A stretch of DNA of 64,000 bases from Anadara kagoshimensis (taxonomy: Eukaryota > Mollusca > Bivalvia > Arcoida > Arcidae): NCBI GenBank assembly GCA_021292105.1, contig CM037871.1:21076057-21140056 (forward strand), read 5' to 3'. Below, piece after piece: positions 16,547-31,500 of the stretch; within the stretch, counting starts at the first letter, position 1; every line of letters starts with the position of its first letter. The translations under genes and the position numbers were made by a program. The notes below the pieces were generated by a model that was not told the origin of the DNA, ran no database searches, and saw nothing but the letters and a program-made list of their open reading frames with translations.

Positions 16547-19500
16547 CCCTCTTTAAAGGGGAGATAATTGAGAATTATTGAAACTTTGTTGGTATTTTTC
16601 AAAAATCTTCTTCTCAAAAACTATTCGGCCTGTAAAGCTTAAACTTTTGTGGAGGCATCCTTAGGAAGTGTAGATTCAAGTTTGTTCAAATCATGGTCCC
16701 CGGGGGTAGGGAGGGGCCACAAGAGGGGGATCAAGTTTTACATAGGAGTATATAGAGAAAATCTTTAAAAATCTTCTTCTCAAAAACTATTAGGCCTGAA
16801 AAGCTCAAATTAAAATGGAAGCATCCTGAGGTAGTGTAGATTCAAGTTTGTTCAAATCATGGTCCCCGGGGTAGGGAGGGGTCACAAGAGGGGGATCAAG
16901 TTTTACATAGGAATATATAAAGAAAATTTTTAAAAATCTTTTTCTCAAAAACTATTAGGCCAGAAAAGCTCAAATTAAAATGGAAGCATCCTCAGGTAGT
17001 GTAGATTCAAGTTTGTTCAAATCATAGTCCCTGGGGGTAGGGTGGGGCCACAAGAGGGGGTCAAGTTTTACACAGGAATATATAGAGAGAATCTTTAAAA
17101 ATCTTCTCCTCAAAAACTATTAGGCCAGGAAAGCTCAAATTAAAATGGAAGCATCCTCAGGTAGTGTAGATTCAAGTTTGTTCAAATCATGGTTAAATAA
17201 TAGTGTATTTTCCATGCTGTATTCTTTTATATAAGTATTTTGATATAAAGTTAAATATATTGTTCATGAGAAATATATTAATTGTACTTGTATTTAAAAG
17301 CTAATTTTTAATGTAAATCCTGCTGTATTCTATAATTTCTATTTGCCATTTCCCGATTACAGTATTCGGCCTATGCATTTTCTCTCTTTTGAGATTGGTA
17401 GATTGCATGATGAAAATTTTTTTTAAAATTATTTCATTGGTTGAAATGCTGTAAGAAAAAGGTAACGGAATAAGCCGAGGCTTGTCGAAACATCAACCTT
17501 TTACGGTACATAGAAATACTTACAAATTGTTTAGTGAAAAGCATCGGTAGGAAGTATAGATTTCAGTTTGTACAAAACCTCCCTCCCCTGCACTCACTTC
17601 AATACTGAACTCATTTCGGCTTCTACCTAGCAAGTTGCTCAGGTGAGCGATGTGGCCCCTGGGCCTCTTGTCACAGTTGCAAGGGCCCCGGCCCCATTCA
17701 CATTAGGGTGAGAGAGAGCCCTGGCGTAAAACCCTGTCACTCTAATATGTTTTCCATGTATCCAGATATTCATTAATGTCTTTAAGACTGAAGGATTTCC
17801 TTGAATTTGCACAATTTGAGAGAGAGAGAGAGAGAGAGAGTAATATTGATGGTGTTGCATTCTTGTTTGTGTTTGGTTTTTTCTTTCTTTCCTCTGTTAT
17901 AAGATTAATATTTTTATACCTTTGTATTTATTGTACTTGTCAGATAACACAACAGATTATAGAGTTATTCATTGCCAATCACCAGACAGAAGAAATATAC
18001 AGAAAGAAGGTCATGCTGAGAGATGTCCTGTACTCCATCATACAAGGCACATTTCCAAGTAAGTCCATACAGGGGTCCTACCATTCCTATATTTTCCTTT
18101 GTCACCCTTCAAAGAAATTTCTCGCATAGCCATTGGTTAACTTGCCGGGGTACATGGAACTATGTTCAGAAATCTGCCGGGGTATATAAACGCACACGAC
18201 GTTTAGCAGTAAAAGGGAAGTAACTCGTACATCCCTGACGTCAAGTTACAGTAAACAAACGTGGCGACAACGTACGCAAGTCACACAAAATACGAAATGG
18301 AAGTTAAAAAGATCCAACTGGTTACGCTTTGAAGGATGACAAAAACGTTATACGGGGCTTTGGCAGGTTACATGGCCCCATGTATCCTGTGTAACCTGCC
18401 AAAGCCCCATATAACTTATAATATTTCCTATAAATTTTACCCTTTTCTTTATTTTTGTTACTGGTAGCTTCAGGGATTCAGAATGGGGATATTTTTGCCA
18501 AATTTCTTGCGTATCTGAAGCAAGATTACCATTTATGTATTTCTAAAGTAGTAAATGTACATTGGAATTGCTAATATTTTGTTTGCTGGTATAAAGGAAG
18601 AAAGGGAATGGCTGAATGGGAGGAAAGGAGTCCATTGATGTATATTTTATATGTAAACAATTTAAAAAAAAATATTCCTATAATATTAGTGAAAACTCCT
18701 ATATAATTTCCTATAATTCTGACTCCATATTCCTATTTTTCCTATATTTTTGGACCCCAAAACTAGGAACCCTGTCCATATTGCAAACAGCATACAGTGC
18801 AAGTATTTATTTTAAAAGAACTTTTTGCTTTCATCACCAACAGTTAAAAGCCGGTCTAGTAAATGTCCATTGCTCTGTCCATTCGTTAGTTTGTCCGTCG
18901 GTTTCCCTGTTTGTTTGTCTGTCACAGGTATAGGTACATATTTTGCACAATCTGTTAGTCCCACTGTTTTTAGCTCACCTGAGCCAAAAGGCTCAGATGA
19001 GCTATTGCTATCTATCACCGTCCGTCGTCCGTCGTGCGTCGTGCGTAAACTTTGATGAAACTTGGTGATTATTATGCCTGGGTAACAGCCTTTCAAAATT
19101 GTGTTCGGGGTTTGACCACGCCCAACAATATGGCTGCCGTTACTATAAATAGCCAAAAGACAAAAAATCTTCTTCTCTGAAACCAAAAGGTGTAGGAAAA
19201 TTTTGATTAGATTTTTGGATTCAGGATACCTAGATACACTAAAATTGTGTTTTTCATGAAAATTGGACGAAAAATAGGTTACGCGTTTTTTGCGTAAAAT
19301 TATGTAATTTTTAAAATGAGACATTTATTGTTATAACTTCATAATGGCTGAAGATAATTGTATGGAGTTTTCACTGTTGATCTTGTCTTGCGATTTTCTT
19401 TCGATTGATGTCAAGGTCAAAGGTCAAGGTCATGTCCCAGTTTTTGACCTTTGATAAAAAATGCTATTTTTTAAACATTTCTGGTGATAATGATGTAGGA

Positions 19501-22500
19501 TTTTTGGTTAATTGTAGATATTGACATGACGATCATTTTGATATATCGATTAAGGTCATGGGTTCAAAGGTCAAGGTCACAGATGTACAAGTTTACCAAA
19601 ATAGTTAATTATCTGCAAAACTATGAACTTTTTGTATAGGCATGTATATTAGAATATTGTAGGTAATGGCCCAATGGTCATTTTGATATATAAATAAAGG
19701 TCATGAGTTCAAAGGTCAAGGTCACAGATGTAAACAAGTATTGAAATGATTATTTATCTCAAAAACTATAGACTTTTTGTATAGGCATGTATATGAGAAT
19801 ATTGTAAGTAATGGCCCAATGGTCATTTTGATATATGAATAAAGGTCATGAGTTCAAAGGTCAAGGTCACAGATGTAAACAAGTACTGAAATGATTATTT
19901 TTCTCAAAAACTATAGACTTTTTGTATAGGCATGTATATTAGAATATTTTAGGTATTATCCTAACGATCATTTTGATATATGAATGAAGGTCATGGGTTC
20001 AAAGGTCAAGGTCACAGATGTGAATGAATACCTGAATGGTTAATTATCTTGAAAACTGTTAACTTTTTGTATATGCATGTATATTAGAATATTGTAGGTA
20101 TTAGTCTTACAACTATTTTTATATATGAATGAAGGTTATGGGTTCAAAGGTCAAGGTCACAGATGTGAACAAGTTCTGAAATGATTATTTATCTCAAAAA
20201 CTATAAACCTTTGTATAGGCATGTATATTAGAGTATTTAGGTATTATCCTAATGATCATTTTGATATATGAATGAAGGTCATGGGTTCAAAGGTCAAGGT
20301 CACAGATGCAATAGAATACCTAAATGGTTAATTATCTTGAAAACTATTAACTTTTTGTATAGGCATGTATATTAGAATATTGTTGGTACTGGCACAGTGG
20401 TCATTTTGATATATGAATGAAGAGCATGGGTTTAAATGTCAAGATCACAGATACAAACAAGTACTGAGATGATTATTTATCTTAAAAACTATAAACTTTT
20501 TGTATAGGGATGTATATTAGAATATTGGCCTAATTATCATTTTGATATTTGAATGAAGCTCATGGGTTCAAAGGTCACAGGTGAGCGTTAAGGCCCATGG
20601 GCCTCTTGTTTAAGTTTTTGTCCATGTATAACATAAATGTGCTTTCACGAAGTTTTTCTCACCTGAGCTAGAAGCTCAGATTATGACAAATAAGCTATTA
20701 CGATGGTTAACCATCTGTCATCTGTCATTCATTGTCCGTCACATTTCATATTTTACTCATCTCCAAAACGACTAAATTTGATGAAATTTACTGACTATAA
20801 TGCCTGAGTGAAGGGCTTTCAGATTTGCACAAATGAAGAAGTTATGTCCCTATAAAGGGGGGGGGGGGAGATGGAATAGTGAAAATTTTCAAAAATCTTA
20901 AAGCAAATACCTTAGGGCACCTAGTTTCAGATTTGCACAAATCATAACTGTAGGGTTCAAAGTGGGGAAATAGCAAAGTACTTATGGAGCAAATTGAAAA
21001 AATCACTACATTTGTCAATATATCTGGAAAACTATAAACTTTTTGTGTAGGCATGGATATTGGGATATTGTAGGTATTGGCCTAAGGATCATTTTGATAT
21101 ATAGATGAAGGTCATGGGTTCAAAGGTCCAGTTCATAGATGTATAAGAATATTGAAAGGGTCTATTTCTTTCTTTACCTGCTGTTTAAAATATACTGTAG
21201 CTAGAAATTAGATATTTTAGATGTAGCATGAGGATCGATTGGCTCGGAACATTAACAGGACTAGATCATTTAATTACCAAGAGATTTAACTTCATTTAAG
21301 CGGCAAAAGACTGTTTCTACAGCAATTTGATGTACTGATGTCAATTTCAATGGATTTGTCAGTTTTTCGTGAAACATAGGCCAAACTCCTTGGCAACTAA
21401 ACAATCCTCTCCTGAGATTGATTCATGCCAAATATCCCTCATAGTTAGGACAAGAAGGCATTAATTTGCAAAAATCATTGCATATTGATCCCAATTGTTG
21501 AAAATCTGTATGTTCTCTGTAATTAGTATAATAGACCATTGAACCTCGGCATGAAATATGGAACATATCAACAGGTGAGCGTTAAGACCCATGGGTTTAT
21601 TGTTTGAATTTACCCCCCTCAACTTTTTATGCAGCATGAATTTTGGAATTTTTTTCTTCAAAATGTGGATTATTAGTGTTTACTCCATTTTTTCGCAATG
21701 TTTTGCCCACCTGATTTCTAAAATAACTATTTAATCTCTAGGTCTTCCCATTTGAATTATAATTTGTGTTTTTCTACTTTTCAGATTCTGGTCTATACAT
21801 AACTGGTTCATCAATAAATGGATTTGGCACTAAGAATAGCGACATGGATTTATGTTTAATGATATACAGAGCTCAGGTAAACTACACACATGATAAATCA
21901 GTAATTAAGGTCGCCATCAAAAAATCTAACCAATCACAGTTCAATTAAATCTAGGTCAAGTCTTCAACTGACAAGCTTGTCAAAATGTTAAATGGCCACC
22001 CTTCTCTGATTTGTAACGACAAAAAAAATTACAATTTTTAACCAAGTCGCCAACAAAAGTGAACTCTGCTATTCATTTGGTGATGCATGTGCACAGGTGA
22101 CAATCACATGACTATGTTGGTCACACCCACACACTTGCTTTAAAGGTAAACTGACCTTATTGTAGGAACCACTCTGTTTGTGACAGTGTAATACTCTTCA
22201 TATCCATAGAAAATCAAATAAAATTGAATAAAGATTGATATTTTTCTCTTACTTGTATCTAGTCTTAACAGGAAATCTGTATGCACATCCGCGATTATCT
22301 GCACAGGTTAAAACGTTGATGCTATGGGGATTTAACATGTTGAAAAACCAGGCAAATGGTGGATTCTGTTGCGCATATGACATATTACGTCACCAAGGAC
22401 ATCACTTCAAGTGTAAACTTCGCCATTTTTGCCATGTAAAATCCCCATAACGCCTACATTTTCCTTTTACAAACATACTTTATGACAACCGCAGATGGGC

Positions 22501-25500
22501 ATACAGATTTCATGTTATGACTAGGTACAAGTAAGTGAAAAATATCAATCTTAATTCAAATTTATTTGATTTTTTATGGATATAAAGAGTATTTCACTGT
22601 CACAAACAGAGTGGTTCCTACAGTACTTTTATGTGATGTGTGAATTTAAAAATACTAATAATAATATACAAGTATATAGCCTATGGATATTGTATATGTG
22701 CATTAAGTTTCCTTGCCAATGGACAACATTTAACATTGAAAATTTGACAAAGTTTTGATACAGGTAAATGTTTCATTGATCCAAACATGATCTAAATACG
22801 GTCTTGACCCACAAAAATTTCATACACCGTTATAATAATAAAACATATTTGCATTGAGGACCTTACTGTATTAATCACTCTGGTCCTGTCAGTGAAGATT
22901 ATCAAATGTTCACAGAATATCATAAAAGTATGAATAATTTTATTAATTATCGACTCAACCACTGCCGTAGCTCAGTTGGTGCTAGCTTCATATGTGGGAG
23001 GTTGTGGGTTTGATCTCCGGCCTGGGTCTGACCCAAGACTTGAAAGTGGGTAGTGGTTGTTCTTTCACCAAGCACTTGGCATTACGAAATCACTGTAGAT
23101 GTGGCACGATAAAGAACCCTGCTGTATAATGCCATCAGACCGACATACAGACCAAATTTCTGCGCCTACTAGCGATGTCTTGATGTAAAACCTGCAGCTT
23201 TGTTCATCATCACTGTTCATTAATGGTCCCTTATTACTGGCAAAGATATTCAATTTTGAGCAGCATTTCTGTAAAAATGAAGCTATTGAAATTAAAACAA
23301 CCGAGGCGCTTTAAAACCATAAAACATGTAGTACATTATTGTTATAATTGAAAATAATGGTTGAACAGCATAATTTATTAAGATTACCTTGAAATCCACA
23401 TCTGAATACATGTAATAGAATTAATTAAATGTATTTTTATTTTCGAGTGAAATTATATTGGATTATATCATGGTTGCTTGCACCAGCTAAAATATATTCT
23501 GTTACAATTTTTATTCGACTCTGTTTTATAAATATTACTGGGTACATTGTGTTGAACACCAAGTTGATAACTTCAAAACTGCAAAGTGTAATTAAATCAT
23601 CATGTTATCGCATTGAAAATGGGGACTGTATTAAGAGACCACCACCCCACCCCGTCTTTTATACCCTTTTTACATTTGTTCCTAAGACGCCCACATAAGG
23701 GGGTCCAGAATGTACTTTAATACTGTATCAGGCCTTTCAATAAAATTTAAAGTGAAAAGATTGATTTCTAAAAAGTGTGCAGCAAGTATGGAGTAATATG
23801 TATTGCAAAGCATATTCACCAAATGTAAACTTAGTGCATGTAGGCAACAAACTTAATCCAAATCCAACTTAATCCAAATCCAAAATAGTAGCAGACAACT
23901 TTTGTGGCCTTGCTGGCTTTATTGAAAGCACTGCTGTATTATTATTATTCAACAGCTATATTGGGTTGAGTAATGTTGTTTAACATCCCAATCAAGAATA
24001 TTTCACTTATATCGAGATGTTGCCAGCTATAGGCAAAGGTGCAGAAATTTTGCCTGTGCATTGCGCTGATGGCATTATACAGCAGGGTTCTTTAGTAAGC
24101 CAAGCCCACCGTGACACGGGACTTTGTTTATTTTAAGTTCCCATCCGAAAGAACCATGACTTTCATTTTGTACTCCCGAGTGCTTGGGGAAAGAACAGTC
24201 ACTACCCACTTTCAAGGCTTGGGTCAGACCGGCTGGGAGTGAGCACTCTACCAACTGAGCTACCGCAGTGGTCAACAGCTACATTGGGTTTTATATTTGG
24301 TTTTGTTTGTGTTGTTTCAGGTTGACAAGAGTTTCAGTAGATCTGCACTGTCTTTGATTTTGAAAGCCCTTAGAAAATGTGGTGAGTACAATATATATTT
24401 GTATCCCTGTATAAAAGTTACTGGTAGTATGATAAGCCACCATACAGGATAAAGTCACTACACAGAACTTTGTACGACCATGCTGTATATTTCTACACAC
24501 ATGTGCTCACTACATTCCTAACTTACAAGACCAAAGAGTTATTAAAAATATTCTTTGAGAGTTATCTCCCTCATTATATATAAGGTTTCTGTTGCATGGA
24601 ATTAACAATACAGGCCTATAAACTTGTATGAAGTTTTTACTGGACTGAATAGGAACAGGGTTCCCACTAATCCTTGAAAACGGGGGGAAAACCTGGGAAT
24701 TTTGTATAGAGAAGAGAGTGGGAACCCTGTAGGAAAATGATTACTGTAAATCTAGAAAAATTAGCAGCAATTTATTTCAGTGCAATTGGCAGCAAGACCC
24801 ATACCCCTAAAATAAAATTATCGCTAATATTTGGCATCATTGGGAGACCGTTTGGCAATGTTTCAAATGACATGGATGAAAGGACTTTTAAAGTATAATA
24901 AAAATTTTATAAATAAAGTATAATAAAAATTTTATAAAAAAAAAATTAACAAAAAACCATTTAATTGATATTAAAACTACCATTTAGTTTACAAGTTAAA
25001 AAATATTTACCGGTACATTGTCTTCCAGTTTGAACTTTGGGTTAAGTCCACTTGCACATGTGTGATAAAATCAATAAAACATTTTATCAATACAATAAAA
25101 AATCAGTCATAAGGCCATAATAAATTACATGTAAATAAATGTAATACCTAGATTTTCATCCCTGCCCGCCCCTATTTTAACACCCGCCCTGATTTATTTT
25201 ATTTTCGGATTTTGAACTCGTGTCCGGTTTTGATTCCGGCTTTTATAACAAATCTGCTCGCACCATGAGCCATAAGGTAATAAGTAAAAGCTGACTGGTT
25301 TCAGATCGAGTTGTGCGCATTGTAACAACAAAAGAAGAGTGTTTTGTGCTCCATGAGCCATAGTATTATACGTAGAAGTTGACTGGTGTCCAATCAAGTT
25401 GCAGACGGATTTTCAAAAACAAAAGTAGCGTGTTTCGCATATTGGTTGTAGCATGGTATTTATTATAGCCACTGTAAAATCGGGCTTAAAATCAATCAAA

Positions 25501-28500
25501 AACTGGTATGGCTGCCAAGTTCCAGACACCATGACATTAATGGAATTATATAACCACTTTGTAGGTAGTAAGATCAATCTTCAGATGCCCATTGCTAACA
25601 CATTGAATTAAGTCTGTGGGAGATTCTGAAAAATAAAATAAAATAAAATAAATTCCCCCCCCCCCCCATTTTGAAAAAAAAAAAAAAATTGGATGAAAAT
25701 CTAGGTACGAATTTATTATGGCCTAAGTATGCTTAATTCCAACTTCTTTAAGTGCACTAATAATTCTTTTCCATTTCACTTTGGAATTTTTCATGTATTG
25801 GCTTAGTCACAGGCAATCCATGGACCCATATCATCGTTCCGTAGTTTCTCCACTAGTCTGTCTTCTTTCGCCAAGCACTCGGCATTACCAAATGAATTCT
25901 TTCGGATAGGAACTTAAAATAAACAAGGTTCTGTGTCACGGTAGGCTTGGCAAGCTAAAGAACCCTGCTGTATAATGCCATCAGCGCAACGCACAGGCAA
26001 AATTTCTGCACCTTCGCTTTCAATATAAGTGAAATATTCTTGACTGGGACGTTAAACACCATTACTTAACTCCACCAATCTGTCTGCATACTAATTCATA
26101 AATTCTACGCCTATACCGTATTCTCCTTGTATTGCATGGTTATTTTTACATCTAAAGGTTTCCAATGGGGTATGTATATATATATATACACACAAATAGC
26201 GTGCTTATACATTTTGGGTTTTTAAATCGCTAAAATAAGTTTAGGCTGATATAAAGCTGTTAACTGTAGTACTAAGTTTCAGTTTTTTGCTGAGAATTAC
26301 CTCTTTAGCATATTTCAGTTGGGGGTAACATTACTGATGTATCCGAAATCTCAGGTTTCAAGTACAGTCGAAACTTTTTATCTTAAAATCTGCTAAGTCC
26401 AAACTTTAGATATCTCAAAACTCTTTATTTGGTCCGAAATTAGATATCTCAAAACTCTTTATTTGGTCTGAAATTAATTATTATATTTTCAGTTTAACAG
26501 GGGTTCAAAATTCCCGGGGTCCGAGGTCCGGGACCTATTGATTTTACCTTGGGACCATTAATATTTAAATTGTAAAAGTCCGCTGAACCTGCCATTTTTA
26601 CCAGAATAATTCTACTTTTTCAATATACGTTGTAATTACATAATTGCACATGGATCTTTCAATGTTGATATTGGACTTTCAAAACTTTATGTGGGACCTG
26701 CCAAAAAAAAGGCAAAAGGTCCTGGACCTTCCATTACAAAACATAATTTTGAATCCCTGGTTTAATAAACTCTGCTTAAGTTCAAAACCACTAGATTTTG
26801 AGCAACTATAAAACTTTCTCAAACTATGATCTGTTCAGAGTGGGATTTCAACCTAGAGCTGCAACAATACGGCAAAAACTGTATTGCATTTTTGTCGCAT
26901 ATTGTAGCGGTCATAATGCAATACATTGTATCGTATTGCATGATTTAAAAGAAAGAAAAGTTTCACCTCTGCCCTACACATTTAACAAATTTCTACATTT
27001 GGAATGATCTCCAACGACCCCGTTTCCGCTTCAGTCCAAAATTCAACCAGGTTTTGCTTTTGGTCAAAGCATTCTGAAAACACTGGTATTCAGAATGGAT
27101 TCTAATACAATCGACAATGCCATGTGGGTTGTTTAGGCATCTGCCTTATAAAGTTTGACAGAAACTAATACTATATAATTAGAAAACGTTCAAAATTCTA
27201 TTTTCGGGATTTTTCTTCGTATCACCAATATGTAATATTTGTGAATTGTATTGCAATAATTGCAATACAGCTGATGGAACCGATTTTACTGGTATACAGA
27301 TATATTGTTGCAGCTCTGTAATTTATAAATACCCAGGGCCGTTTTAGTCGCCTGAATATAAGAGCAAATCATAAAAAATTACTTTCTGGCAGGGGATTCT
27401 AATGCACTGATTTTTCTTGTGGTTTTTTTTTTCAGTATTTGTGAGAGATCCTGTACTTATCAATGCCAAAGTTCCTATACTTAGATTCAAGGATTCAGTT
27501 AGGTAAGAATTAATAAATAAATCAGTAAATTCAAATCATTTGTTATCCCTCGTCTTTCAAAGAAAGAGTGGGATATTGAACTTGAATTTCTGTCCTTCCG
27601 TCTATCTGAAATTCTTGTCTGTGCAAATTCTCCAAAAACTATGAAGCACTATTTCACGAAACTTCGTGCAAAGCTTTAACATTAATAGGAGATGTGCATA
27701 TCGTTAACCCAAATTTATTTCTGGGAGTTATGTTCAAAGGAACATAAGTGCAAATCACAAAAAAAAGAAAAGAAAACCTGCTGGCAGGGGATTGTAATTC
27801 ATTGAATTTGCTTGTTTACATAAAAACAATATTGCTCAGGGATTTTTCTGGACACTCCCAGAGTTTAGTGGTAAAAAGATCCATTCCCATTGCTAAAAAT
27901 GCACAGAGTTTTTCCAATCATGTAGGTAAAAAATTTCCCAATGAACTTTGCTTGGACATTAAAGGGGAAAATCCAGAAAAAGTAACAAAAACCCCATATT
28001 AAGTTTTCTATCTAGACCTGAAGGAAGTGGGGTCATTTGGGCCTAAGCCATTAAAAATAGGGGCCATGATGTCAAAATAGGGGTCAAATGATTTAAAACA
28101 AATAAAACATAATGATACCTGTTTATAGTTTTAGTTTGGGCACTGCAGCCTTGACATCATTCAATTTATATCAGTCTATGTACAATACAGAACATCATAC
28201 ATGTAAATAATCAAAGTCAGCACAAAACACTTGTCAAGTTAAGATTTTGCATGATCTGAAGGACTGGCCCCGGTTTCACAATCATTCCTTAGCTAAGATT
28301 TTCCTTAACTTAAATCTTGCAAAATTTCAAATCTGCATAATTTTGATAATTTTCAAAATATTCAGGAATTTAAGGTGTTATTGTTAAGATGACCTCAAGA
28401 TTTAAACATTTTACATTTAGTTTTGACATAGTTCAAAAAGGAGAATATCAAAATTTGCTAAATTTAAGTTAAGGAAAATCTTAGCTAAGGAATGATTGTG

Positions 28501-31500
28501 CAACCAGGGCCTTGTAGCAAGTTACAGTATGAGTGTTGAAGTTCGATAGTCTGTAGGATTTAGAGGTAAAACTGTTTATCTTGTCCATCTGAACACAAAA
28601 ATTTACATGTCATATAACCAGTTTCATTATCAAATGACAACGAAGACTTGAAACGATCATCATTTAACTAGCTATGTTGAAACTTTTGTTTCACATCAGA
28701 TATTGAACTAATATTTGGTATGTGAGTCTACCATTATGAGTTTCAGATAAGGCTTATGTTTTGTTCTGGTTTGATGAGTTATTGCTATCCATCCTCATTG
28801 TATGCCGTGTGTCATGTGTAAACTGTACATTTTAATCTTCCCCTTAAAAAATAGTGGGCCAGATTTGATGATATTTGGCAGTAATGATGTCTAGGTGAAG
28901 GTCTTTCAAATTTGCAAAAATGAGGCAGTTATGTCCTCTTGGGGTCTAATGAGGGAGGAAATAGTGAAAATCTTTAAACATCTTCTCTGAACATACAAGA
29001 GATATAGCTTAGATATTTCATTTATAGCATACTTTTACTAGGGCTGGCTATCGCTGCTGAAATTTAACATCGATTATCGTTCTTTTCATGCTGATAACTA
29101 TAGATACATATCAGGAAAAAAATCTGTGGAGAAAAGTCTTGATACATTGTATCTAACTCCCTAAAATCATGTAATATGAAGCATTTTCGAATGACCATGT
29201 GCTTAACAACGTAAACCAGAGGCTTAAAAGACTGAAGCGTATCTTAATCATGCATACGCTTGGAGTACTTCTTACTGTAATAAGGGGCGCTCAAGCATCT
29301 GAAGGATTTCGCATCATTTCAGAGGTACCCAAGAATTGATGACATACTTACCTGTATGTACAAATGCACATGTTATGACAATTGGAGCTCGTTTAAATAA
29401 ATGTAAATAAAAACAAGTAAGGCATTGTTTTATATAATTGATCTTTTAATTGTTTTTCTGGATTTTCTAGTTACTTATCAATATTTGAAAAATCAATATC
29501 GATTATTGTTGGGAGTAGCCCATCAAACGGTATATCGCTATGCCGATATATTGTGTCATCCCTAACTTATACCTAGTTTCAGATTTGCACAAATTATAGA
29601 TGTATGGCTCAAAATGGGGAAATGGCGAGGTACTTGAGGAGTTATTGGAAAAAATATTATATTTGTCAATATATCTTTTTGTATAGACATTTATATAAGA
29701 ATATTGTAGGTATTGACATAATGATCATTTCAATACATGAATGAAGCTCATGGGTTCAAAAGTCAAGGTCAGATATGCAAACAATACCAAAATAGTTATT
29801 ATCTTGAAAACTATAAACTTTTTGTATAGGCATTGTATATTAGAATATTGTAGGTGTTGGCCCAACAATCATTTTGTTATATATATAGATGAAGGTCAGG
29901 GGTTCAAAATTCAAGGTCACAGATGCAAAAAATACAGAAATTATTTATTATCTGGAAAACTACATACTTTTTGTATAGGCATGTATATTAGATTATTATA
30001 CCTCACCAAAAATTCTTAAACTACCATTGGTCGTTTCTAATCACGTGGTATGAAACAATTCACAATGTTTGAATAAGCAGTCAACATTGCCATGGGATAT
30101 TGCAATTTTCACAACTAGACACAGAAAATCACGGAAACTGTCGAGTTATCATACTTCTGTCAGTTTATCCCTCCTTTATGATTAGGGGCACCTAAACAGT
30201 TTTATGCAATTTAATGCATTTTAAACAGAGATTTTCGGTATAATAAAGTAAATAATGCCCCTGATTGAGGGAAGTATGGAGGATTGTCTCCCTTTAGCAG
30301 GTGACGCCTTGATATTAGTGAAATAATCTCGAGTAGGAGAGTAAACCCCATTCAACCAATCTTAAACAAATGAAGCGGGGACATATGTCTCATATTGACA
30401 CTTATCTCTTGTTTATTTTATTTTATTTTTATTTTGCAGTAACATAGAATGTGACATAAATGTAAACAACCCCATTGGTATCAGAAACACACACTTACTA
30501 AAATACTACTGTTTACGTGAGTATTTATATAATGGGGTTTCGCCGCTGTACCACGTGATACCTTCTAACTTGTCTGTGAAACGCTTGTTTCCAATGGACA
30601 TGGAATCCCACAATATTACGCTTTCCCGTAAAAACGATGTTATTCCGGGAATTTGTAACGTTGATGTTTTCCAAAATGTTCCGCACAAACGTTAAGAGGT
30701 ACTGATCATGTGGTACGGCGGCGAACCCCATTGATGTCATGATTTTTGCCAACAAGCCATTGTCAGCTGTTGTCAGAGCTGAGATCCATATTTGCCTATC
30801 TTGACGATTTTGGCGTAAGTTGTACAATTTTGAAGTTAAAATTACGACCTTATGATTGCCATTTAAAACTTACGACTAAAAAAAAAAGAAAACCCAGTAA
30901 TTTCCAAAAATTGAAGTTGAAACCGTTTTTTTGTCTGTGTATATAGTGAAATGCCAACTTCCTCTAATTCAGCTTGAGCATAGAGCATTGACAAATTGTG
31001 CAAGACGGCTATTCAGTGTGGTTACCAAAAGTAACAAGTTACCAAAATGCAGGGATTTATCAGGGTCCTTTGGAAAAAGGCCCTAAACTAAAAATTGGGA
31101 TAAACTATCAACTTTTTGCTCATTTTGGGAAAACGTCAACATCATTTTGATGCAATTTAATAATAAATAATCTTTTTCTGTCGCCAAGTTTTATTAGTGT
31201 TTAATAATTTAATTTGATATTCAAGTTTGTCATCATCCCCTCTTGCCGGTTTACTTTCAATCTCAGTATCAAAATTTGGTTTACTCACCGTCTCGGAAGC
31301 CTTTGATATATAAGCGGTATTTTCATCTTGCTTTGCAGATGTTGTTTTAAAATAATCTAGAATCTTTTTACTTGATTTTGCATCCTCTATCTTCCGGCGC
31401 TTTGTGTAATAACATTATGGAGTTATTGAATCATGATCTCTTAAGTGTATTTTCTAATTGGGAATTTTCTCAGCCCATTTTGGGAAAAAATCAAAGTTTT

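Noticed and set aside
18812-19324. A 170-codon minus-strand frame
   Set aside because: It lies across the 5' end of a Helentron-like element, shows no conserved motif and is not open in the other copies.
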